This document shows, piece after piece, positions 55,668 to 64,000 of a stretch of DNA of 64,000 bases. The notes below the pieces were generated by a model. That model did not search any database. It was given only the letters and a program-made list of their open reading frames with translations, and was not told the DNA's origin. The stretch comes from Misgurnus anguillicaudatus (lineage: Eukaryota > Chordata > Actinopteri > Cypriniformes > Cobitidae), in assembly GCF_027580225.2 (NCBI RefSeq), contig NC_073361.2:26440001-26504000 (forward strand). Direction: 5' to 3'. How positions within the stretch are numbered: position 1 is the first letter of the stretch; each line of letters begins with the position of its first letter. A program made the position numbers and the translations under genes.

Positions 55668-55865
55668 TCAGAAAAATTGTCAAAAAATGGTCCTTAGCTG
55701 ACACTGGGGCGGTACATGTTCAAAAAGAGTTTGTATTCGTATCTCAGAGCTACATATTAATACTTCAAAGGTGCATATTGTTGTCAAATGTATACATATC
55801 TGTACCTTAAATTGCACATATTAGGGACATTTTAAAGAGTATTGCCCCAGTAACAGCTTGGGACC
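55668..55865. repeat. GTACC-type tandem repeat element
   Basis: GACACTGGGGCGGTACATG begins, and AGTATTGCCCCAGTAACAGC ends, a set of degenerate TTCAAAGGTGCATATTGTTG-like units. This is a repeat type I recognise from teleosts; a relative is at 52835-52990. Confidence 0.7.
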
Positions 55866-56721
55866 ATTTTTAACCATTTGTACTGACAGTACGCCATATG
55901 TGTAGGTCCGTAAATGTAGACACGCCATCTTATAGCAACATACCAGACACGGCCATAGACATTTGTCTGTGCTGTATGAACATAATGGAGGTTAAATTTC
56001 ATTTAAAACGGATAAATTTCTCCAAAAGGGTTTTTCCTTGAACATTAAGTACCACATGCTGATTCTTTCTTTGCTTTATATAGCGTCAGTCCCATACCCC
56101 ACGTCCACCCATTCCTCTCTGCTCATTGTAAAGAAAAAGCACTTTTCCAAATGACTGATGTATCATTTAAGTCATTAATGTGGTGAATTTTTAAACAGCT
56201 GTGTGTTTGTAAAATGTGAAATAATGATCGTGGGCTACAGCGGCACACCCCCACCTTTCCCAGCAGCCCCAGTCGGCTGTTTTCTGTCACACGCCATTCA
56301 CATCCAGAGGCCAAGCGCACCACATCCTTTCTGATTGGGCATGAATATTTAATTGGGCAGCTCCAAATTATCCTATTTGTCATTCAAAACTGGTGTGTCA
56401 CGAATGCCGTTTGAGTTGTAGTTGCTGGGAGAAAATTCCTCGGGCGCAAAAGCTCGCAATTGATTTCCTCTGGGTGCCATAGAGTGTTTGTAATTGGATG
56501 GAATGTGGCGTTCCAGTGGGGCGGCGCTGTAAAGTTGCGACTTTCGACCTGCTTTTGGAGTCTGTTCTTACTGTAAATAACTTTGGGTCGTATTTGAGTT
56601 TTTCAAATATACGTTTCTTCACCTTTGTTGTTTTTTTCTACATGTGTTTCCTATAAGTGTGCAGATATGACATGAAAAAAAGCTGCCTGACCAATCTGAA
56701 CATTAAAAAATGTATGAGTCA
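55866..56721. other. Repeat-poor block, no gene recognised
   Basis: Short minus-strand frames at 56123-56383 and 56398-56622 lack features. The 56060-56640 interval is balanced in composition. Confidence 0.3.
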
Positions 56722-56912
56722 GTTTTCCAGACAGGGTTTCGATTAATCCAATTATTAATCCAGTTAGTTACATTGGCACATTTAAGTAGTTTTTACATGC
56801 ATCTTAAAACAAAATAATGGCACAAGATATGTCAGTGCAAGACGTTTTCATATTAGGGCCTCTCAAACATGCATTTTAATCTGGGACTAGGATAAACCCT
56901 GTCCGGGAAACA
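56722..56912. mobile_element. MITE with GTTTTCCAGACAGGGTTT ends
   Basis: TTTTCCAGACAGGGTTTCG at the left is mirrored by AAACCCTGTCCGGGAAAC at the right. The interior ATTTTAATCTGGGACTAGG resembles the TTTTAGTCTAGGACT interior of 29759-29982, so the two are distant relatives. Confidence 0.7.
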
Positions 56913-56996
56913 CAGTATTGTGATGTAGATGCTGCCTTGACATATTTCCTATACAGAAAGCTTTAGTGCAGGACATATTAAAAGACTTTAAAAGCT

Positions 56997-58556
56997 TTAA
57001 AGGAATATTCCATTTTCTTAAAAGAAAAATCCAGATAATTTACTCACCACCATGTCATCCAAAATGTTGATGTCTTTCTTTGTTCAGTCGAGAAAAAAAT
57101 ATGTTTTTTGAGGAATACATTGCAGGATTTTTCTCATTTTAATGGACTTTAATAGACACCAACAATTAACACTTAACTCAACACGTAACAGTTTTTTTCA
57201 ACAGAGTGTCAAATGACTATAAACAATCCCAAACGAGGCATAAGGGTCTTGTCTGGCGGAACGATCGTCATTTTTGACAAGAAAAATAAAAATATGCTCT
57301 TTTAAACCACAACTTTTCGTCTAGGTCCGATCCAGCACGACCTAACGTAAATGCGTGTACTAGTGACGTAGGGAGGTCACGTGTTACATATATAAAACGC
57401 AAATTTGCGGACCACTGTAAACAATAAACTGACACAACGACATTAAGGGCCAATCCCATTTCTCTGTCTTACCCCTTCCCCTTCCCCTACCACTTCGTAT
57501 TACCCCTAGCCCTTGTCCCTCAAAACCAAGTGTTAAGCGCTAGGGGTGAAAACATACCCCTATGAAATGAGACACCGCTTGGTTACGGTTACGTCATCAT
57601 ACATCGTCATTTGCTGGCTGGCTGCCAGTTAAAACTGTAGACAAGCATGCAGTCCATTCATGGCTAGTTAGAGAAATACGGGAATGTTGTGCAAATCAGC
57701 AACGTAACGTTAGCGTTACAAACTAGCGAAATTTTAAAACATTTAAATTAAGAACATAATTCAAATATATATGAACAGGACTGTGTAGAGCACAAAACAA
57801 GATGTTAGTAATTTTTAAATTAATTATTAAGCCGAAAATACTTACATTTATGGGACTCTCTGGACGCTCTGGACGCCATTTTTGCCGGTTGCGCAGTGTA
57901 TTCTGGGTACCCCTTGGTTTCAAGTAAGCTCGCGGAAATTCTTGGTTTTAAGGGGTATCTACCACTTGCCCTTAGCCCTACCCCTTGATCAAAACGAGAA
58001 TTGGGATAGCCCTTACTCTCACGTGAACGTGCAGGGCTAAGGGGTGGGGGTAAGGGGAGGGGGTGGGACAGAGAAATGGGATTGGCCCTAATTAGTATCA
58101 TTCCACATACAACAACGTCGGAACGGTCCTCTTTCAACACACTTGTAAACACTGGGGCGGAGTTTCGCGTTCGTCCTCTTTGACCTCTTGACATCATGAC
58201 ATTTTGCATCTGGTCACGGTAGCGCATCAAGACCGGATGTAGACGAGAAGTTGTGGTTTAAAAGTGTATATTTGTTATTTTTCTTGTCAAAAATGACAAT
58301 CGTTTTGCTAGATAAGACCCTTATGCCTCGTTTGGGATTGTTTATAGTCCTTTGAAAAAAACTGTTACGTGTTGAGTTAAGTGTTAATTGTTGGTGTCTA
58401 TTAAAGTCCATCAAAATGAGAAAAATCCTGCAATGCTTTCCCCAAAAAACACACCTTCTTCTCGACTGAACAAAAAAAGACATCAACATTTTGGATGACA
58501 TGGTGTTGAGTAAATTATCTGGATTTTTCTTTTAAGAAAATGGACTATTCCTTTAA
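56997..58556. mobile_element. Family D copy 2, inverted, carrying a nested Harbinger
   Basis: Outer ends TTAAAGGAATATTCCATTTTC and GGACTATTCCTTTAA with about 300-bp arms match 8779-9679. The core is in the opposite orientation (ACTGGGGCGGAGTTTCGCG). The 57447-58088 insertion splits the core. Open frames at 57268-57459 and 58214-58501 are repeat-derived. Confidence 0.85.
57447..58088. mobile_element. Nested PIF/Harbinger-type MITE with TAA duplication
   Basis: It starts GGGCCAATCCCATTTCTCTG and ends ACAGAGAAATGGGATTGGCCC. TAA lies on each side (57444-57446 and 58089-58091). In the uninterrupted family-D copy the site reads, in this orientation, CATTAATTAG, exactly the filled site minus the element and one TAA. 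The length is 642 bp. The 136-codon open frame at 57820-58230 crosses its right boundary and is not a gene. Confidence 0.9.
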
Positions 58557-60239
58557 ACATATGCTTTAGCCTGGCAAAATTATAATTTACTATTTGCTAT
58601 TGCTGCTTGGAGATTTTAAGGGGAACGAGTCTCGAGTGGATTTTGCTAGACCAACATTTTAAATTATGTTCTTGTGAGCGAATCAGTTATCAGTATATTT
58701 TTAGGGACATATAAACCCAATAACAAACAGCAAACCAAATAAAAAAGTAAATAATATTAGGTACCGCATCACCTTTCATATATTTTCCTTTACGTTATAC
58801 CACCGGCTCCTAATGCAAGATATATGACTTTCATATCACTTGTTGTTGTTTTTTTGTTTTTGTTTTTTGAAGGAAAAGGCTTTTTTATTATGGTATTAAT
58901 GTTTACATTTCAAAGGATATGAATATGAAATGTCATGTTTTTTTTCTTTCAGACTCTAGTGTGCTCTCAGATTGATTAGATTTTCTTTTTTCAAACACAC
59001 TGTCAAGATTTCATTCGGCATTATAAGTCTCATTTTTTATACAGACGTCTGATGTTACTTGATCCTGACAGTATCCGGAGTTCATCAAAAAAGTTTGTCA
59101 TGAAGTTTAATTTAATAGATAAAGACGCTCATTAAAATCCTGATTTTAAAAGAAATTGTTGATAGCACAAAGCCCACGCTGAGGGAAAATATTAGCTAAA
59201 AAGCTAATTTGGTATTGTTTTAGTCCACAATCGTTAAAAATATGCCGTTTAGAAAATGTTGTATTATAAATAGTTTGAGAATGTCGTTTCACATTTCCGT
59301 TTAAAATTAGCAAATCCGGCTAGTCTGCTAAAACGGTGTAAGCCAAGATCACACAGATGTCATACCTGAGCCCTTTATCAGGCTGACAGACGCTGGCGTC
59401 GTAACGGACGTAATTGCGAAGCCTGTGCTGAAGCGCAGTGCTGAACCTTGAGTTATGCTTTTAATAAGAGTACTGCTGTTGGATGCTGTGAATTATTTGC
59501 AGGCAATAATGAGTTTTTGTGCTCGTTTGTTTGACTTTTGAGGGAGCGCTTTAAAGCCGCACTAGGGCGGCTCTTACAAATGCATCGTAACCTCGCGTTT
59601 GGGTATCCGTCATTTATTTGAAGCAGGAAAACAGACTTGTACAATCAGCATTTGAATGAAGCCCTTGCAAAAAGCATTTAATGCACGTCGCCGGGAACAC
59701 TGAGTGTCCGTTGTTCTGTCAAGGTTCCCGTCGTTCCGCACATTCTGTGAATTTAGAGAGCGCTATTGAGGCGCTCTGGGCTTAATTCAAGGCTGTCTGA
59801 TGAAGAGAGATGTTGCCCCAACCTTTTGCTTTTCAGAGCGAGGACTTCCTTTAGTCACATGTCAGTCAGTGGGTTATTACTGTCAGAATGGGGCTGTTAG
59901 ACAAGATGTGAGGGAGTAAAGAATGTGAGAAACAGAACGAACCTGAACTAACCTTGCAGTGGGACATTATCGCAAAGTTTTCTTCCTGGATCGCTTGTAC
60001 ATGACTGGAATGGTAAGTCACAGCGAGTTGTTGATCACTGTCTGTTTTGATTTCGCAATGCGATGCATTTCGAAATGAAACAGGATATTGGATGAACCAA
60101 GTGTGGGGCGGACACACATAAATATTGGGTGTGTTTTTTATCCTCAATACTTATCAGTATTTCATCCACAAATGTGTCTATAAGTGAGATATCTGAGAAG
60201 TGCAATAAGTTGAATGCTCGCACACAAATAAATAAAAGT
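58557..60239. other. Repeat-poor block, no gene recognised
   Basis: The stretch 58960-59850 is single-copy in the window with enhancer-like motifs (CTCATTAAAATCCTGATTTT, TTAGCTAAAAAGCTAATTTGG). No splice-bounded frame is seen. Confidence 0.3.
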
Positions 60240-60837
60240 TCTTAAAGTCCCGTGAACTGGAAATCGCGTTCGACTTCTGTGTTGTGACGTATTTCCGAGT
60301 GAAACCTAATATCACATGAGGAAGTGGGTGTGGTTTGTGTTTTCCATTGTGAATTGACTGAATATAGAAAAGGGGGCGTTTCATACAAAAATGGATCTCA
60401 CAGCAGTGTCAGGGGGCGGGGTTAGCGGATGCTCCCGACTAAGCCGTTTATCTGACGCAATCATAGAAGGATAGCCACAAGTACTTTTTCAGGGCACATG
60501 AATTAAAAAAAAGACTTACATGGATGAATTGTTCATAGGCGGTTTCATCAGACGCACGTATGATTACTCTGGTTAAAACTTTACCTCCAGTTTCTGTTTG
60601 TGTAATGGTCTGATTAGTTGCTGAATCTGAAATCTTGAACACATACCTTGTCGAAAATAACAAATGTTTTGATTTCCTAGGTAATCTACGTGTTGTTTAT
60701 TTTGCTTGTTATATAAATAAACTACTAAAAAAGGACTGTTATTTATTCTTAGCAGAGTTTACAGGAAGTTACGTGTTTTCCACGAAAGCCGCTTGTTAAT
60801 GTTGTTACTGCTAAAACTGTCTATAGTGGACCAAGCC
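60240..60837. mobile_element. Probable TTAAAGTCCC-ended repeat
   Basis: TTAAAGTCCCGTGAACTGG at 60243 has the TTAAAG terminus of the other TTAA-type MITEs, and I recall this start from cyprinid repeats. A matching right end was not identified. Confidence 0.4.
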
Positions 60838-61168
60838 CCTAAGGTGACATTGGAGTAAAAAAAATCAAAAGTTTAGTTTTTATGTGCGCACGTGAAATTT
60901 TCATGTGCTCACGCGAAACCTTCATGTGCAGAATTTAAAAAAAAAGTTTAGTTTCGCATGCTCACGTGAAACTTACGCGCACACGTGAAACCATCAATAG
61001 TTTTCGATAGTTTCATGTGCGTGCGCGGAAGTTTCACATGAGCACTTGATAGTTTTACGTGCGCAAGCGAAACTAAACTCGATAGTTTCACTGCACACGC
61101 GATAGTTTCACCTGCGCACGCAAAACTAAACTTTATTTAATTTTTGCTCCATGTCCCCTTAGGGGCCC
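60838..61168. mobile_element. MITE with internal CACGTG-rich array
   Basis: CCCCTAAGGTGACATTGGAG at the left is mirrored by CTCCATGTCCCCTTAGGGG at the right, each followed inwards by AAGTTTAGTTTT or its complement. The interior is a run of about ten degenerate units of the type GTGCGCACGTGAAACTATCG in both orientations, densely packed with CACGTG, GCGCACGT and GAAAC. No open frame is supported. Confidence 0.7.
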
Positions 61169-61170
61169 GG

Positions 61171-61320
61171 TAATAGTGCTAGGTGATATGGCCAAAAAAT
61201 GTATCAAATTTTTTGTATCAGTCAATGTCGATAATAATAATTTGTAAAACCAGGCAATTAATTATGGTTTTAAACTACTTTTCTTCAGAACATGACAAAT
61301 ACTTTCTAAACAATGATCAA
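61171..61320. repeat. TAGTGCTAGGTGATATGGCC hAT-like fragment
   Basis: The TAGTGCTAGG terminus and the TATCAGTCAATGTCGATAAT motif are shared with the 18801/20300 region. The right end was not found. Confidence 0.4.
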
Positions 61321-61365
61321 TTGAGGTAGAAAACTGATTAGAATATTACTAGTAAAATCAGTAAG

Positions 61366-61625
61366 GCTGGGTGCGCGATTTCTGAATGCCAATGTTGACA
61401 TTTGAAATCATATAAACAAACACGCCCCTACCCCAATAGAACATGCAATTTCTTTTGATAGACCCGCCCCACACATACGCAACCCAGGCAACAATGTCAG
61501 TCAGTAGACATGCCCCTTATTGCTGATTGGCGCAGTAAGATCATCACTCTTGACTACTCCCTCTTGCTCAAACTTCTGACAATATTACTGCGCCCGAGGT
61601 TGAAGTGCTGCAGACTAAGTGCTCT
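61366..61625. mobile_element. Repeat family R, second copy
   Basis: GGCTGGGTGCGCGATTTCTG, GTTGACATTTGAAATCATAT and CCCGCCCCACACATACGCAAC match family R (28807-29297) with better preservation of the middle. Confidence 0.65.
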
Positions 61626-61649
61626 TCCGCCATACAATATAGTTCTTAT

Positions 61650-61918
61650 TTTTTATCCGCTTAAAAAATTCCCACATTTTATTTTGTGCCACCATACTTA
61701 CTCATGTAACTAGTCCTTTAACAGTCTTTAAATAGGGAAAACATGTAAGTGTTTGGTGGCTTCTTAATGAATCCCTGTTTGGATCCTAAGGAATACATGG
61801 GGCTAGGCTAAATGCTAACACATTCACGACATGCTGTACAAGTGTACGCATTGAAAAAAGATAGTTATGTATTAATTCATCTAAGTTGAGGTAAGAACAT
61901 AGTAAAATATCCTTTAAG
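61650..61918. mobile_element. Family M, half copy
   Basis: GTGCCACCATACTTACTCATG, TTTGGTGGCTTCTTAATGAA, TGGGGCTAGGCTAAATGC and CTAAGTTGAGGTAAGAACATAG follow the right half of 31535-31977, ending TATCCTTTAAG. Confidence 0.7.
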
Positions 61919-62930
61919 AACATTTGACGGAACCAAAAATGGTTCTTCTAGTTTTTTTGTTTCTGTTTTCTGAATTATTATCGGGGCAGCCCGGGCCGTT
62001 CTGTCAGACAACACGCTGAGCTTTACTTGTGAGATGGTCTGCCCTACTTCGGATCTTTGGTTTTGTTTACATCTTGGTATTAAGATGTGTTTTTGGCGAT
62101 TGGATTACAAACTCACATCACTAAATACAGGTGTGAACGGGGTATGAAAGGGTTTTGAGCTCATCCCCTTTCGACCACATTCGGAGGGAGTTGAAAACAC
62201 ATTCGACCGGATTGCTTTTGTGGTGTAGACGCTCATGTGGTTGAATATGTTTGAACAGCTACAAAAACCCGGGATCATATTTGAACCTGTGTCACCCACA
62301 TGGGCACAATAGCGCAATATGTCCAGGATGTTCGCTAACCACCACACTATTAAAAAGGTGTTTTTTATTCTAAAGAGGAAATCTTTCCCACCACTTTGAT
62401 TATGTTTCCATTTTATTTTCAATCCCTTATCTCCATTATGAGCTTTTACGAATCAGGTTTTAGTCAAACTGAATTTGTATTGTCATTTTTTAGAGGCTTT
62501 CCTGAGTGAATAACCATTTATGCTCCTGGGTAGATGGATTTGACTGAATTTTGAGGAAAATTTGCAAATAAATGAGGAACTCCGATTGCCTAAGGGTTCG
62601 TTTCTCAAAGAAATGCTGTAAAAAAAGTGTTCACTTGTGTATTACTAGAGTAACCTGCCTGAATGGTGTATATTATAAGGGTTTGTGTTACTACCATGTC
62701 ACGAAAAGGTTGTGTGAGTTAAGTTAAATGATGACGCAATTAACGATAAACTGTTTCTTTAAGATGCAGCCATTAGCAAACCAAAAACTGACCTTTTATG
62801 TCTAAAAACAAAAGAAAAGATTCATGGAAAGGACTAAAAAGGAGCAAGGTTGGGGTGATTTAGAGCCATAGCAGTGTGAGCAGATTTGCCATAAGTATAT
62901 CTGTGAAAAGATTTGCTTACTTGTTCAGTC
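61919..62930. other. No gene recognised; possible unassigned repeats
   Basis: The 62120-62350 part (GTGTGAACGGGGTATG, ACATTCGGAGGGAG) feels repeat-like but has no second copy here. The 105-codon minus-strand frame at 62105-62422 has no domain. Confidence 0.3.
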
Positions 62931-62938
62931 ATCCTTTT

Positions 62939-63301
62939 TAGTGCTGGGCAAAGATTAATCGCGATTAATCGCATACAAAATAAAAGTGATTTTTTTTTTT
63001 GCATAATATATGTGCACGTACTGTGTCTAATTATTATGTATATTTAACCACACACACATTCATATATTCATTTCAGAATTGTTTTATTTATATATCATTT
63101 TTTAAAATGTATATTTAATATAGATTATATAAAAATATAAATAAATATATATAAACATGTAAATGTTTCTCAAATACATACATGAATGTGTGTGTATATA
63201 TTTATACATAATAATTAGACACAGCACACACTCATATATTATACCAATAATCACTTTTATTTTGTATGCGATTAATCGCGATTAATCTTTGCCCAGCACT
63301 A
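62939..63301. mobile_element. Non-autonomous hAT element with perfect 8-bp duplication
   Basis: TAGTGCTGGGCAAAGATTAA at the left and TTAATCTTTGCCCAGCACTA at the right are perfect inverted repeats, continuing inwards for about 50 bp (TCGCGATTAATCGCATAC). ATCCTTTT flanks both sides (62931-62938 and 63302-63309). The centre is AT-rich. The length is 363 bp. Confidence 0.92.
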
Positions 63302-63309
63302 ATCCTTTT

Positions 63310-63925
63310 ATAACTTTATCTCCTGTGAAATAAAATAGTTATACTGTAGCTTACAGATTAGGTTTGTTATTTCATTAAGTGTGTTCATTTTTTTTTTTTT
63401 TTGCTTTCAATAACTAGAGTTGTTTCTGTCATTGTTGTAGGCGTTATACAGCACCATGGTAGGTGCAAATTAATGATAAGGTAATTAAAGAAACGTCTAA
63501 TTAAAGACATGATAACGTGGGTTTGATTAACTTTACTTGACCCACAATTCTGTGCATGCGTGCAGCCAACTGGGACTTTTCTTTTACCAGAGGAAGGATC
63601 TGTACAGGTATAAAATAAATAGTGCTGGTCCTGGATGATGGAAGCCAGTGTAGTGTTTCATCTGTGTTAAAATTTAAAAGTGTATTTTACTGAGCTCATT
63701 CATAGAGAACTATTAAAACCTTTAGTCCCTTTAGGGAAGTAACACCACTAGGTGGCCAGGTTTGCAACGTCTCCGGGTAGTCATCCAATGCTGAAGTCCT
63801 ATCTACTTGAATGGGGAAAGACAGATATCTCTAAAATCATGTGGTAAAATTAGAATTAAACAGCATATTTCTAACCAACATTTAAATCTGACATCAACTG
63901 TACCATAACTTTTTAGTTTCTTAGG
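63310..63925. other. No gene recognised
   Basis: AT-rich sequence with a poly-T run at 63389-63402; no repeat copy and no supported feature. Confidence 0.3.
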
Positions 63926-64000
63926 TAGCGTGCACACCTGAAAACGCCTGGAGGACGCCGAATCCCAACTGTTTTTTCACACAGTCAGAAAAAAAGTACA
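63926..64000. mobile_element. Start of a Harbinger-type MITE cut by the window edge
   Basis: TAGCGTGCACACCTGAAAACG, then CCTGGAGGACGCCGAA, resembles the start of 41229-41534 (GGTGTGCACACCAAAGCG, CGGACGCCGACTG). The rest lies beyond the window. Confidence 0.5.

Noticed and set aside
57820..58230. 136-codon minus-strand open frame with Pro/Leu-rich stretch
   Set aside because: It crosses the boundary between the nested Harbinger element and family D, so it cannot be an ancestral coding unit.
1..64000. Endogenous retrovirus or LTR retrotransposon
   Set aside because: No paired long terminal repeats, primer-binding site, protease, reverse transcriptase or integrase-like frames were seen on either strand.

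Overview
This window is vertebrate nuclear DNA, most likely from a cypriniform (carp- or danio-like) fish. The evidence is its texture: AT-rich sequence, long non-coding stretches, many short palindromic DNA-transposon derivatives of types I recognise from cyprinid genomes, tRNA-derived SINEs, a GGTTGCCTGGGTGTTG minisatellite and a Tc1-like element. No long intact host gene is visible, and I see no operon, bacterial, CRISPR, viral or LTR-retroelement signal.

The best host-gene signal is a possible plus-strand gene with very large introns. A CpG-rich, promoter-like stretch lies at about 4.56-4.76 kb. Three short candidate exons follow (4843-4890, 25312-25416, 40464-40534). Each is bounded by AG/GT, each is open in one shared frame, and their phases fit together. 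A fourth, weaker candidate lies at 45465-45657. I do not recognise the protein. If the model is right, most of the window is intron.

The rest is a layered transposon graveyard. (1) Several palindromic MITE families end in TTAAAG and sit on TTAA target sites (617-1145, 3183-3525, 5889-6960, 8779-9679, 11947-12436, 12965-13554, 17038-17749, 27990-29340, 28423-28806, 36951-37436, 39282-39738, 56997-58556). (2) hAT-type derivatives have legible 8-bp target duplications (17797-18205, 24196-24734, 42867-43059, 47802-48626, 55017-55484, 62939-63301). (3) Two PIF/Harbinger-type derivatives have TAA duplications (41229-41534, 57447-58088). (4) A Tc1-like element (47616-49865) carries a frameshifted DD34E transposase, a hAT insertion in its 5' part and no outer 3' end. 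(5) A 364-bp palindromic element at 38604-38967 contains a decayed exon resembling the THAP domain of P-type transposases. (6) SINEs lie at 23401-23674, 30496-30640, 45004-45110, 50124-50298 and 55570-55665.

Insertions are often nested, and several can be dated relative to each other because the window also holds an uninterrupted copy of the host repeat. Between repeat clusters are repeat-poor blocks (10.65-11.35, 13.6-14.5, 15.5-17.0, 26.2-27.95, 32.0-33.3, 43.9-45.0, 50.3-52.8 and 58.6-60.2 kb). They look like the unique sequence in which conserved non-coding enhancers are found, but conservation cannot be tested from one sequence. I found no convincing new biological system. The most useful observations are the nested insertions with internal empty-site controls, the THAP-like exon, two MITE families with different ends but a related core, and the unidentified gene model.
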